Assembly (NCBI GenBank): GCA_902984215.1
Contig: CADWAF010003966.1
Location: 1 to 33,222, forward strand
Source of the DNA: Willaertia magna
Lineage: Eukaryota > Heterolobosea > Eutetramitea > Acrasida > Naegleriidae
DNA: 33,222 nt
Direction of reading: 5' to 3'
Part shown: in pieces, positions 18,874-28,188 of the stretch
Layout of the letters: every line of letters starts with the position of its first letter
Position numbering within the stretch: position 1 is the stretch's first letter
Position numbers and translations under genes: made by a program
The notes under the pieces: model-generated
Databases searched by the model: none
What the model saw: only the letters and a program-made list of their open reading frames with translations
What the model was told of the DNA's origin: nothing

Positions 18874-20436
18874 ATGATAACTCCAAACTTTACTTGTAGT
18901 CAAACAGATGAATTTGTTATTGTGTGTATTCAGGTGCCACATGTTAAAATGTCGGAAATGGAATATTCCATAGATAATAATACAGAACAAGAAATGATAG
19001 AATTAAATACAGAAACAAAATCACTTTTTCGTTTCTATGTAAAACCATATTTCTTAAGATTACATTTTGCACAAGAATTAAATCAAGATGGTACATTAGA
19101 TTATTCAAAATATGATCCAGAAAATGAAAAGATTTATATTTATTTACCAAAAAGAAATAGAGGAGAGTTTTTTGAGAATTTAGATATGATTACTTGGTTA
19201 TTAGGAGGAAGAACAACTAATGTTTTAAATATTGAACCAAATACTACTTCTGATAGTAACAATACTGTAAAGAAAGAAGAACATGAAATTAAAAAGAAAG
19301 CGCCACTAATTGAAGTAATTGACAGTACAGAAAACAATGATAATATGATGAATGATGAAGAAGAAGGAAATAATGAAATGAAGAAAAGAGAACAATTGGA
19401 TTTTGATTGGAAACAAACCATTCCTGGAACGAATACTATTGACATTAACAATAATAATTTATTAATTGAAAATGATATGCAAGAAGATAATGAAATGTTA
19501 TCCGCAACTAAATTAGGAATTGAAAAAGTGTATTATGGATTCAATAGACAATTTAATGGAATATTTTCTAATTTTTCACAAGATTATGTTAATGAGATTA
19601 TTAATTTACCTACCAATCCAGAGTTTACACCACAAACAGATAGAAGAAGATTAAGAATTGAAGAAGAGATTGAATTATTTGATCCAGAACATTTTCTAGT
19701 TGATTATGTAAATAAAGAACGTGAATTAAAACCAATATTTGAGTATTTACCTAATTGGTATAACGAACAAGAGAATGTAATTGAATGGAATGAAAAAGAA
19801 CAAAATATGTTAAAAGATTTAAGTAGAAAAGAATTTTTAATTGGAAATCAAGAGATGATTTATTATGGATTGGTTGATTTATTATGTTCTTATTGTTATT
19901 GTAATCGTAGTTTTATTGGTGAAACAAATGTTGAAAGTGTTTGGACTATTTGTAAGATGAGTTCACAACTTTCTTATTTAGATGAATTTAATAATCTAAA
20001 AGAAACTTTAGAAAGTTTTATTAGTAGAGTTTGTGTTTTTGCTTTATACAGAAATTTTGATTTATCTTTACTTTGTATTCAAGATCTTTGTAAATTATTA
20101 AGGAAAGGAAAGGCATATGTTTTAAGAGCATTATTAGATATGAAATATATTTTAGCTCATACTCATGATAAATATTTATTAAATAAGATTTATATTGATA
20201 ATTATTGTATTTGGATACAAGGTATTTCTAATGAAATGTTAGAGAGATTAGCTAATGCAATTGAACAAATAGTGAAAGAAGAGTTTATTTTAAAAAGAGA
20301 TAGTTTTACAATTTCAAATTTAATCTCTTTACAGAAATTAGAAGATTATGCAAAAGAATGTTTACGTGAAAGTAATAATAATGTTGAAGATTTAATTTTA
20401 ACAGAACAAGACCATGAAAAACCTTTAGCTATTTAA
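18874..20436 (+). CDS. SHQ1: SHQ1, H/ACA ribonucleoprotein assembly chaperone
   Basis: This protein of 520 residues is a chaperone that protects the dyskerin/Cbf5 pseudouridine synthase before H/ACA snoRNP assembly in the nucleoplasm. The N-terminal CS-like domain is clear: MITPNFTCSQTDEFVIVCIQ, then LFRFYVKPYFLRLHF at about 51-65, as in human and yeast SHQ1 (MLTPxFxxSQ, KFYxKPYFLRL). IYIYLPKRNRGEFFENLDM follows. An acidic Asn/Glu-rich linker occupies about 110-185. The SHQ1-specific helical domain begins near 195 (KLGIEKVYYGFNRQFNGIF) and includes YYGLVDLLCSYCYCNRSFIGE, where the family has a conserved Y.LVDILFAY.Y..R...GE pattern. Length and order match the family (about 500-580 residues). 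The start is A-rich and matches the family's N-terminal MxTP. Confidence 0.95.
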   Translation: MITPNFTCSQTDEFVIVCIQVPHVKMSEMEYSIDNNTEQEMIELNTETKSLFRFYVKPYFLRLHFAQELNQDGTLDYSKYDPENEKIYIYLPKRNRGEFFENLDMITWLLGGRTTNVLNIEPNTTSDSNNTVKKEEHEIKKKAPLIEVIDSTENNDNMMNDEEEGNNEMKKREQLDFDWKQTIPGTNTIDINNNNLLIENDMQEDNEMLSATKLGIEKVYYGFNRQFNGIFSNFSQDYVNEIINLPTNPEFTPQTDRRRLRIEEEIELFDPEHFLVDYVNKERELKPIFEYLPNWYNEQENVIEWNEKEQNMLKDLSRKEFLIGNQEMIYYGLVDLLCSYCYCNRSFIGETNVESVWTICKMSSQLSYLDEFNNLKETLESFISRVCVFALYRNFDLSLLCIQDLCKLLRKGKAYVLRALLDMKYILAHTHDKYLLNKIYIDNYCIWIQGISNEMLERLANAIEQIVKEEFILKRDSFTISNLISLQKLEDYAKECLRESNNNVEDLILTEQDHEKPLAI

Positions 20437-21009
20437 AACTCTTGCTTATTATAATATTTACATTTGTTAACTTGTGTGCTTAAAACCATAATGAAATTGC
20501 AAAATAAACATAGTTACTCCTCAGAGGCAGGCAAATCCAATGTTTAAGTGAAAAGTGTCTGGTTTCGTTCATATTTGGTTTATGTCTAAACTATTCAACA
20601 GAAAATAAACTCAAGTAATTGATTGGTCCTTTTACTTTTATAAAAATAGAATCTTGTTTGAAGATGGGTTGTTGTAAGGTCAACTGAAAATAAATTTTTA
20701 AAAAAAATCATTCCTATTGGCAGTTATTTTCGGGTTCTTTGTAAATAGAAAAAAAACTTTCTTTCTTTGTATTATAAACAATTTGATTTCATTCTTTTGT
20801 AAATATCTATCTTCCTTGCAACAAAATTTTAATATCTTTCCTATATAATCCATTCTTATCCTACCCAAGCAAAAGCTTTGCTCTTTTACATACCAACATC
20901 ACAACAATCAAACATTTGGATTTTTTTTTCACCAAATTCATTGTAAATTTTTCGTTCCCTGTTTTCAACCCGTTCGATTTCGCACCTTAAGAAAAAATTC
21001 TGTAAAAAA
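20437..21009. promoter_or_regulatory. 573-nt spacer: SHQ1 3' end and U-box gene promoter/5' UTR
   Basis: This is the longest spacer in the gene-dense part. The left part holds the SHQ1 3' UTR. The right half (about 20755-20960) is pyrimidine-rich on the plus strand, with long C/T stretches and a small inverted repeat AGCAAAAGCTTTGCT at 20868-20882, and probably carries promoter and leader of the U-box gene. GTTCGATTTC at 20972-20981 resembles a tRNA B box, but no tRNA can be folded around it. No coding sequence was seen. Confidence 0.5.
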
Positions 21010-23096
21010 ATGGAACAACAAAGTTCTAATAGCAAATATCAAGAGGCATTGGAAAAGTTAAAACAAAGAGTTGCTCAAAAGAAGCAATCCTCAAGCTTTA
21101 AAGAGTTGAATGAAACTGTAACTGTTCCAGATGAATTTATATGTCCCATTACTAGATCCATAATGTTAGAACCTGTTTTAACTCAACAAGGCTATACCTA
21201 CGAAAGAGAAGCTGTAGAACATTGGTTTAAAACGAATGACACTGAGCCAGCAACTGGTAATAAGGTTACAACTAAGCAATTGTATACTAATAGAAGTTTA
21301 CAAAATATGATTAAGGATTTTTTAGAAATTAACAAAGGCAAAATAGATATATCACCTTCTAGAACTCAATTAGACGCAATTTTGAATGATGCTATATTTA
21401 ATCCAAATATTGAACAGTTTAAAAGAAAACTTGAGTTATTTGGTTCTTCTCTTTTCACACCTGTTTTTGGGAAAGGAAGAGACTTGGTAATGATGATATT
21501 TAGAAGCGGCAGAGACGAAAATATTGTCAATGTTTGTTTTGATTATATGAAGTAAGTTTTTTAAATTTCTACAACCTTTACAAATTGCTTAGAAAACAAT
21601 TTACAAAAGAAAAGATTATTGATCTACTTTGCCACAGAGATGATACTGGATTTAATTCTCTTCTCCATAGTTGTCACTCTAACAGTTTTACCGTTGGTTT
21701 TGAATATTTATTTAATTATTTGTATGAAACAGATAAAAGTATTTTATGTCAGAATGAATTGACAGAAATATCAGATGAAGAAGATTTATTAAGTAATACT
21801 TATATTTCTAATCATTTTCATTTATTAGATAATATTGAAGATTTGGAAAAGAAGAAAGAATTGGCTTTATTGTTATGGAGATTGTCTGACATTTTACTAG
21901 ATAGAAGAAAATTGCATGAAAGATATTTGTTGCTTTCAAAATGTTGTTCTTTTACATCTGAATTAATTAAATATCTCCACACAACTGTAAATTTAGATAA
22001 CTACTTAAAATCAAAAAGTTTTGAAACCGATAAACACTCTTTGATTCATATTGCTGCATCCTCCAGTAAAGACGATGCCCTTAATTATTTGTACTCCTTA
22101 GAAGAGATTGAACATAACCCTAAAACAAAAAATGGTTATTTTCCTATTCACACTGCTTTGATGCAAGGTCAAGTAAATATAGCTCTACAAATACTACAAA
22201 GATACAATGTTGATTTATTGGAAAAGTCTCTAAAACCTGAAAAATATCCTTATTATGACAGCAAATCTTACTTTAACTATCATGGAGGAAATATAACTAC
22301 ATTTTCAACATTAGAGTTTGCCCTCCTTCAATCTAATAATTTTGAAGAAACTGAATTATATGAAGAAATGTTAAAAAAAGCATCAGAATTAATGAAGGAA
22401 CAAGATTTAGAAAGAGTAGTATGTTGCTCTGTGATTGGGTCAAAGAGGAATTTTTTAATGAAATTGTTGACTGACCAAAAGTTTGTAAATATTGTAACGA
22501 CAATGGAAACCAATCCTCAAAAAGTATCAACTTTATTGCATTTAGCAGTACTAAATGGAAATGTAGAAATGTTTGAGTTGTTATTAGATTTTTATGAAAA
22601 TTGTGTGTTGGAATGTTTGACATCAACCCAAAACCGTGATGTGGAGAAACTGTACCCATACAATTTAATTCAATTTGTTGATAGTTATGGCAGAGACCTT
22701 GTGGATACAATATGCTATTCTTATGAAAATTCAACTAAAGTAAACACAGACCTATTCATTAAGTTCATTAAATTAGTTATTAAGCATGGTGGACAAATAT
22801 CTTTAGACTCCGTAAAAGAACAATTAAAAGACAGTAAATGGAATTCAATTTCAAGTAAATTAAAGTCAATTGTGGAAGAAGAAAACAACAAACTTCAAAT
22901 TAAGTTACATCAACAAAATCTAACTATTAAGGCGTTATCTAAACAAGTGAAAGAATTGCATCATTTAATTGATAACATTAGTAAAAGAAAACATTATGAA
23001 GATAATAGTCATAGTAATTTTGAACAAAAGAAAAAAGTGAAAAAGGATAATGTATCTCCAATTGATGATGATGATGATACAATAATAGAATTGTAG
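21010..23096 (+). CDS. U-box E3 ubiquitin ligase with ankyrin-like repeats (two exons)
   Basis: Exon 1 is 21010-21551 and exon 2 is 21593-23096, split by a 41-nt phase-2 intron (GTAAGT...GCTTAG), giving 681 residues. After a basic N-terminal helix, residues 38-107 form a U-box (TVPDEFICPITRSIMLEPVL, GYTYEREAVEHWF, then TNRSLQNMIKDFLE), the RING-like fold without zinc ligands that recruits ubiquitin-charged E2. The middle has helical pairs, with two recognisable ankyrin repeats (HSLIHIAASSSKDDALNYL with GYFPIHTALMQGQVNIALQI, and STLLHLAVLNGNVEMFELLL), likely for substrate binding. The C-terminus has a coiled coil (NNKLQIKLHQQNLTIKALSKQ) and a basic KKKVKKD patch near an acidic tail, suggesting nuclear import. 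The start has seven A residues before ATG. The U-box is firm; the substrate is unknown. Confidence 0.92.
21552..21592 (+). other. 41-nt intron in the U-box gene
   Basis: Donor GTAAGT after ATGAA and acceptor TTGCTTAG. Splicing joins two open frames in phase 2 and rebuilds an AAA codon; read-through would stop immediately at TAA. Confidence 0.85.
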
Positions 23097-23226
23097 TTCT
23101 ACTCTATTAGTAAATAAATTGTAATTTATTTGTAACTTTCCCTCCTTTACATTACCATCACCAAGCCTCAACTCAATTGGAGCAGCAAATTGTACTACAA
23201 AAAAGATTTTACAGAAAAAAATAAAC

Positions 23227-23943
23227 ATGAGCGTTTCAAGTTGTTGCTGTTCTAGAACTAATAATGAATATACAGATACTATCAAAAGCCTATGTTGGAA
23301 GGCCAGTATAATGCTATCGTCAACAATGTATTCAAAACAAGAGAAATATTTAAATTATATTCTAAGCGCAATGCATCCTAACTTTCCTAATGATGTTAAG
23401 GGTTATCATTTGATAGAAAGGGAGAAATTTCATTCAATAAAATCCTTCCAACAAATAATACATGTCCCTTATTCCAATATAGTTCTTACTCAAATTGACT
23501 GGAAAGATTTTGCAAAACATTATCATTTAGCCTTAACAAGGCTATATAAACCTAAACTATTAAGGCCAGATGAAATTGAGAGAAGATTAGGTTTAAAATT
23601 GTCATCTTCTTGTAGTAATAATCAACCTATTAAACAGTCATTGGAATTAATAATTTCAAATCATTTTAAACAATTATCTACAAATAATAATTCCAATAAT
23701 TTAATATTGCTTGGTGGTAGCTACTCCAATAGAATTTATGTTGTTGAACTGTATAATAAAGTTAAATCAAAAAAACTACAAAGCAAGTCTTTATTTGTAA
23801 TTGTTGAAGGAAGTATGGTAGATGTAAATTGTTGTATTAGACAAACATTAAAAGTGTATCAAATATTTGGAGAAGATAGTCAAAAGAGAGAAAATATTCT
23901 TTCATTTCAAGAATTTAGAGATATTGAAATTAATTTTTTGTAA
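23227..23943 (+). CDS. Hypothetical protein, unknown family
   Basis: This single-exon protein of 238 residues is not recognised. It starts MSVSSCCCSRTNN with a cysteine cluster at 6-8 that might be palmitoylated (inference). The rest looks globular, with alternating helices and strands: CWKASIMLSSTMYSKQ, then IVLTQIDWKDFAKHYHLALTRLYKP and PDEIERRLGLKL. After an Asn-rich linker there is a strand-glycine-strand unit (NLILLGGSYSNRIYVVELYNKV), then LFVIVEGSMVDVNCCI. The stop codon lies inside a TTTTTGTAA element. It lies 130 nt after the U-box gene on the same strand and converges with the ankyrin gene 38 nt away. Even codon use and normal start context support a real gene. Confidence 0.75.
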   Translation: MSVSSCCCSRTNNEYTDTIKSLCWKASIMLSSTMYSKQEKYLNYILSAMHPNFPNDVKGYHLIEREKFHSIKSFQQIIHVPYSNIVLTQIDWKDFAKHYHLALTRLYKPKLLRPDEIERRLGLKLSSSCSNNQPIKQSLELIISNHFKQLSTNNNSNNLILLGGSYSNRIYVVELYNKVKSKKLQSKSLFVIVEGSMVDVNCCIRQTLKVYQIFGEDSQKRENILSFQEFRDIEINFL

Positions 23944-23981
23944 AGTACATAATTTTGTAAAAATACAATCATGACAGTTAT

Positions 23982-24728
23982 TTACATTGATATTCTTTGT
24001 TTAATACCTTGATATAATTCTTCATCTTTTGTTAATTTGGCATAATCCAAAACAGTACGATTTGTTTTATCTTTTAATTGAAAATCTAATTTTTCATTTA
24101 AAAAAGCATTTACAATTAATTTTAAAGAATTTGAATGAAATAAAGTGAAAGATGACATCTTTTGTAAAGCATACATTAAACATGTCCTTCCCTCTTTATC
24201 TTGAAAATTAACATTAGGTTTATACTTAAGGATTGCTTGAACTATAGAAAAGAAACCACCATTGTCACAAGCATACATTAATAATGTCTTTCCATTTACA
24301 TCAAAATCATTTACATTAGATTCACTTAATATTTTTACAACAATTGATGAATAACCTCTTTCACAAGCTAACATTAAAGCTGTTTGTTTAGTTTGATAAG
24401 TTTTTAATGACAAATCTACAAAAGGATTATTTAATAAAATTAAAGCAAATTCAAAATGTTCATTTAATATACAATGATGTAATAATGTTCTACCAAGGTA
24501 ATCTTGTTTATTTAATAATTGAGAATTAATTTTTTGAATTTCTTCAATGTATTGACGAAATTGTTCTTCGGAAATTAATGGCGAAGGAAAAGATGCTTGA
24601 GTAAATAATTGTTGTATTATTACCTCAACATTTGAAATAAATAACGAAGGCGGATTTTGAATCATTAAACAAACTTTGTTGTCTTCTTTTTGTTCCTTTT
24701 CTAAAGTACAAATAATTCTGTCAGTCAT
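23982..24728 (-). CDS. Ankyrin-repeat protein
   Basis: This protein of 248 residues has about four ankyrin repeats filling residues 75-245: LGRTLLHHCILNEHFEFALILL, KQTALMLACERGYSSIVVKIL, NGKTLLMYACDNGGFFSIVQAIL, EGRTCLMYALQKM, and a final NRTVLDYAKLTKDEELYQGI cap. Each has the T-x-L-(M/H)-x-A helix start typical of the family. The first 70 residues carry no known domain. Ankyrin arrays are protein-binding surfaces; no catalytic domain is attached, so the partner is unknown. The start is AAAAAATG, and the stop is embedded in TGTAAATAAC. It lies downstream of the ribosomal gene eL18 on the same strand, with only 81 nt between them. Confidence 0.88.
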   Translation of the reverse strand: MTDRIICTLEKEQKEDNKVCLMIQNPPSLFISNVEVIIQQLFTQASFPSPLISEEQFRQYIEEIQKINSQLLNKQDYLGRTLLHHCILNEHFEFALILLNNPFVDLSLKTYQTKQTALMLACERGYSSIVVKILSESNVNDFDVNGKTLLMYACDNGGFFSIVQAILKYKPNVNFQDKEGRTCLMYALQKMSSFTLFHSNSLKLIVNAFLNEKLDFQLKDKTNRTVLDYAKLTKDEELYQGIKQRISM

Positions 24729-24809
24729 TTTTTATTCTAAACTTCATCAAAATTCAAAAACCGAGAAATAAATGAAAATTTAATTTTTTAGTTTTATTTA
24801 ACAAGAAAT

Positions 24810-25412
24810 TTAAGCCTTCTTACAATATTGACGAGATGCACGTCTACCTCTACCAATTTCACCATATCTTGAACCAGTTCTCTTGGTACTTCCATGTTTG
24901 TATGGTTTAGCATGGGATCCACTTTGACCTGGAGCTAATCCAAAGTGTCTACGTTTTTCAGTATTCTTGTTACCTCTTAATAATAAACAACCCTTTCCGT
25001 CTGGTGAAACTTGTGCTAATTGATCGAAAGATAAAACTTGACCACCATGTTCAACAATTCTTTTTCTTGCAGTTTCAGTAACGTGTAAAGCACAGACTCT
25101 TAATCCTTGTGGGACATCTAATAAACGGATATCATTTGTAATAGTACCGACAATGACTGCAACAGAGTTCTTTTTTTCTTCTGGTTGTGCATTTAAGTGT
25201 TCAACTAATTTTCCTAAGCAGATTGGTCTCTTATTTTGTCTGACTTGTAATAATCTCTTTAAAACAGTCTTATTGAAAGGTGTTGAAGCTCTTCTTGCTA
25301 AGAATTTATATAAACGAGCTAAAAGAACATTGTATACATCAGTGGATCTGGTGAATTTTCTTGGTGCAGTTCTTTCTCTGCTTTTTGCTAACCACTTTTT
25401 ATCGACACCCAT
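24810..25412 (-). CDS. RPL18: 60S ribosomal protein eL18
   Basis: This protein of 200 residues is the cytosolic large-subunit protein eL18. The family signature is seen throughout: an early WLAKSRERTAPRKFTRSTDVY, LYKFLARRASTPFNKTVLKRL, then NKRPICLGKLVEHL, VAVIVGTITNDIRLLDVP and LRVCALHVTETARKRIVEHGG, and the typical C-terminus GNKNTEKRRHFGLAPGQSGS with HAKPYKHG and RGRRASRQY. The length is near the usual 180-190, slightly extended. The gene has no intron and its codons are more C-rich and even than its neighbours', as expected for high expression. The start ATG at 25412 has an AAAACA context and gives the family N-terminus MGVD. Confidence 0.97.
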   Translation of the reverse strand: MGVDKKWLAKSRERTAPRKFTRSTDVYNVLLARLYKFLARRASTPFNKTVLKRLLQVRQNKRPICLGKLVEHLNAQPEEKKNSVAVIVGTITNDIRLLDVPQGLRVCALHVTETARKRIVEHGGQVLSFDQLAQVSPDGKGCLLLRGNKNTEKRRHFGLAPGQSGSHAKPYKHGSTKRTGSRYGEIGRGRRASRQYCKKA

Positions 25413-25627
25413 TGTTTTATGACTTTAAAAGGTTTGTATTTTTTTCAACAAAAATTTTTAAAATTCTTTTACCCCATTTTTTAGGGTTGAGTAAAACTTT
25501 ACAATTCAAAAATGCCAAACTCTCACCAAGCCTTGTGAAAATTAATGAAAAAGCATTGTTGTTGTGAAAATTGTTAGTTTCCATGCAGGGTGATGATTAT
25601 TGGGTGAATGAATTGCTTTTGAATAAA

Positions 25628-26659
25628 TTATTTATTGTTGTTGCTACTACCTTGTAATTGTTTACTGAATTGATTTAAGAATTGGGAGTAATACTTTGAA
25701 AATTGTTGTTGTTGTTCCGGAGTCATTTGTTGTTGCTGTTGTTGAATATTTTGAACTACTGGTACCTTCTTATATTGATTATCTGTGTTAGGATAGGCTT
25801 CCGCAACTTTAGAATTTATAACTTGCTTATTTTCTATTGCTTTAATTCCTTCGTCTTTCACTGTTGATTTAGAAGAAGATGTAGCCTTAGATTCCTTCTT
25901 AGTTTCATTTTGTTTAGAAGATGTAGGATTTGGATCTTCTGCACTCCATCGTATATGAATTACTTCATCATTATCCAAAGATTGACCTAACATTGCTTCT
26001 CTAGCAAACTCTGCGTTTAATCTATTCTTATATTTTACAAAAGCATAACATCTTTCGGGATAAGCTCTAATGTATTCAATTTCTCCCCATTCTTTGAAGT
26101 GTCTAGTTAACATTTCTTCATAATCTAGATTTTGGATATATTTAAGATTACTGATATATAATGTTTTGCAATCTCTATTGAATGAACCTACTCCGGCCAT
26201 ATCTTCTCTATCCGTAGCAAATTTAGCTCTTCCGAAACAATCCTTAGTTATAGGTATCCTCTTAACATCTACTGTAGTTGGTATCCTATGAAGATATTTA
26301 CAATTAGGACCTTCTGCACAACAACCTTTAGAAAAAAAGATGCAGAAAAATGGGTCTTGTAATGTACAACCTACAGTCCAACCAGCATCTTCTTTTATAT
26401 TACATCTAGTTTCTGCGGGTTCAATATCTTTTCTTTGACTTTGTTGTCCGATGTATTTATGATACCAAATATTATATTCACCTCCACCTTCTTCTCTTTG
26501 TAAATTTGATTCTTTTTTCTTTGAAGCTTGTACTCTAGCTTTTCTGATTTTTCGGATTCCTTTTTGTGATGGTTGTGTTGATGTTAATTTCTCTTCTTGT
26601 TCCGTTTTATTATTTTCATTACTATTGTCCTGATTGTTGTTAGAAGATGATGAAACCAT
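25628..26659 (-). CDS. CWC2: Pre-mRNA-splicing factor Cwc2 (Prp19/NTC-associated)
   Basis: This protein of 343 residues belongs to the Cwc2/RBM22-related family that links the Prp19 complex to U6 snRNA in the spliceosome core. The torus/zinc-finger region runs from about 62 to 160: EYNIWYHKYIGQ, then a CCCH finger with C106, C114, C120 and H124 in DPFFCIFFSKGCCAEGPNCK, and the connector DCFGRAKFATDREDMAGVGS, which is characteristic of Cwc2. An RRM follows at about 165-238 (KTLYISNLKY as RNP2, ERCYAFVKYKNRLNAEFARE as RNP1, ending VIHIRWSAEDPNP). The C-terminal 100 residues are Ser/Lys- then Gln-rich. The basic N-terminus (KGIRKIRKARVQASKKK) is also usual. The start is AAAAAATG. Confidence 0.94.
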   Translation of the reverse strand: MVSSSSNNNQDNSNENNKTEQEEKLTSTQPSQKGIRKIRKARVQASKKKESNLQREEGGGEYNIWYHKYIGQQSQRKDIEPAETRCNIKEDAGWTVGCTLQDPFFCIFFSKGCCAEGPNCKYLHRIPTTVDVKRIPITKDCFGRAKFATDREDMAGVGSFNRDCKTLYISNLKYIQNLDYEEMLTRHFKEWGEIEYIRAYPERCYAFVKYKNRLNAEFAREAMLGQSLDNDEVIHIRWSAEDPNPTSSKQNETKKESKATSSSKSTVKDEGIKAIENKQVINSKVAEAYPNTDNQYKKVPVVQNIQQQQQQMTPEQQQQFSKYYSQFLNQFSKQLQGSSNNNK

Positions 26660-26886
26660 TTTTTAAGATGATTGAACTGGCACTAAAAAATTATTTGGAC
26701 GATTTTATTGCAAAAAGGAGAGCTTCTATGCTTGGCGACTGCCAACTTGTTTGCTTGGAATTAATCGACTTAGCTACTTTGAATAAGCAGTCACTCCTAC
26801 CCATTTCTGCTCTCCTTATGGTTTCTTATACTTACACAGCTTAACAACTTTCTAACAAGTTGCTTTTCTTTGTTGTATTTTGGTTT
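26660..26886. promoter_or_regulatory. Spacer with Cwc2 promoter and 3' end of the unknown basic gene is opposite-sided
   Basis: Both flanking genes are on the minus strand, so this 227-nt spacer holds the Cwc2 promoter and the 3' UTR of the upstream basic-protein gene. It carries AACTGGC at 26675-26681 and a dyad TTGGCGACTGCCAA around 26732-26745. A plus-strand open stretch across it looks accidental. Confidence 0.4.
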
Positions 26887-27987
26887 TTAATTACTTAATT
26901 GTTGCATACCATACACCCTAAGAATCTCTTGAAGGTTTTTGATTGTGTGTTTACAATAATGCATGGTTTGTTCCACATCCACCGTCGACAATGAGTGAAG
27001 TATAATTTTCAGTTCTTTTCTTAAGGTAAGCAACGTACTTATTTCCTCAGCAACCTTTGTCCTATTTCTGGGGTTCTCAATGAAAAAGTGCTTTTCCTCA
27101 AATTCTAGCTGATACGAGGCAGGAATCATAAGGCATTGCCACATACCTTGAACTGCTTTCTTTGCGTTGTCAAATGTAATACTGTCAAATATTTTGAAAC
27201 ATTCAGCATCCAAAATCCTTAAGTCAAAATTCTTCCAGTCGTAATATTGTTTGTATTGATATGTCGTTTTGAAAATAGTTTGTGAAGGTTTATAATAGTT
27301 AGATTTATTCTCATATTCGACTGGATTGGATTGGTTCATAAAACTAGCTGATATCTTTTTAGAGGGAGCACTATGTGGTCGTTTGTGTTTCTTTGGCGAT
27401 TGTGAAAAATCATTTGGTGAGTTTAAATCTAGAAATTGCTTTTTGAATTGTGATGTTTTTGTAAAAAGACAATGTTCATCCTTCACAGCATCATATGGCT
27501 TAATTCTATCCAACACAAATGAAGGGTCCCATTGTTTTTGAGGAGATAACGAATTAAGAAATTCTTGCCTCAAAATTGAATAAGAAGGATACAATGTTTT
27601 CTGTGAAATAGGATCCGAAAAGGTTGAAGAAAATTGTTTACCTTTTCCGTTTAATGAAACCGTATTAAGAATTGTTTCAGGCAAATACTCAGTAGCAAAG
27701 TCCTTAAAGTTAACATGTTTTTCAACATGAATTGTACTGTTTTTTCTTCCGTATATCACTCCATTATTACTTTGTTTTGTTGAAGAAACGTATCCCAAAG
27801 GATTTGAAAATTTATTTTTCCACTTTTGATACTTTAGTTTTTTCTTTTGTTGATAAGTTAATTCTAAATTCAATTCTTCTAGTTCCCCTTTTTTTCCTTC
27901 CTTAATATCTTTTTTAAATGTATGCTGTTTATATTTATTGTCTGTTTGAGACATTGTTCTTTCTAATCTCCTCCCTTCACGAAACAT
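26887..27987 (-). CDS. Hypothetical basic protein, possibly cytoskeletal or ciliary
   Basis: This protein of 366 residues has no confidently recognised domain. The N-terminus is Lys/Glu-rich and helical (QQKKKLKYQKWKNKF). The middle has short Pro/Ser-containing segments, including KKHKRPHSAPSKK, a RPxSAP motif I associate with many ciliary and axonemal proteins. The C-terminal 100 residues look like a compact helical domain (FKIFDSITFDNAKKAVQGMW, then EISTLLTLRKELKIILHSL, and a final CKHTIKNLQEILRVYGMQQL). The start has six A residues before ATG. It shares a 201-nt divergent promoter with Rpn9, and a GGCGCC palindrome lies in that promoter. A ciliary role is weak inference from the motif only. 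Confidence 0.75.
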   Translation of the reverse strand: MFREGRRLERTMSQTDNKYKQHTFKKDIKEGKKGELEELNLELTYQQKKKLKYQKWKNKFSNPLGYVSSTKQSNNGVIYGRKNSTIHVEKHVNFKDFATEYLPETILNTVSLNGKGKQFSSTFSDPISQKTLYPSYSILRQEFLNSLSPQKQWDPSFVLDRIKPYDAVKDEHCLFTKTSQFKKQFLDLNSPNDFSQSPKKHKRPHSAPSKKISASFMNQSNPVEYENKSNYYKPSQTIFKTTYQYKQYYDWKNFDLRILDAECFKIFDSITFDNAKKAVQGMWQCLMIPASYQLEFEEKHFFIENPRNRTKVAEEISTLLTLRKELKIILHSLSTVDVEQTMHYCKHTIKNLQEILRVYGMQQLSN

Positions 27988-28188
27988 TTTTTTATTGTCA
28001 TTGAATCATCTATTAACAATAAAATTGACTTCATGCCTGTTGCAGTTCATAAACGTCATGATATTTTAACTCTGTAACTCAAACTGGCGCCAAAATGTTT
28101 CAACACTTAAAGACCATTGAATGGAAATCAAAATTATTTTTAGCGTAGGAAAGACAGAAAAATACAACCTAAGCAATCTTAAAAAAAA
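27988..28188. promoter_or_regulatory. Divergent promoter with GGCGCC palindrome (basic protein / Rpn9)
   Basis: This spacer of 201 nt separates two genes transcribed away from each other. AAACTGGCGCCAAAA at 28081-28095 combines the AACTGGC motif seen in other spacers with an E2F-like TTTTGGCGC on the opposite strand. The right end is a nine-A run leading into the Rpn9 start. No RNA gene was seen. Confidence 0.5.

Noticed and set aside
18757..18990. Minus-strand frame across the SHQ1 start
   Set aside because: It is antisense to the clear SHQ1 N-terminus and has no ATG with normal context.
20972..20981. tRNA B-box-like GTTCGATTTC
   Set aside because: The flanks do not pair as a T stem and no acceptor or anticodon arm can be formed around it.
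26647..26844. Plus-strand frame crossing the Cwc2 start and promoter
   Set aside because: It overlaps the Cwc2 start codon on the other strand and has no domain or poly-A start; probably chance.
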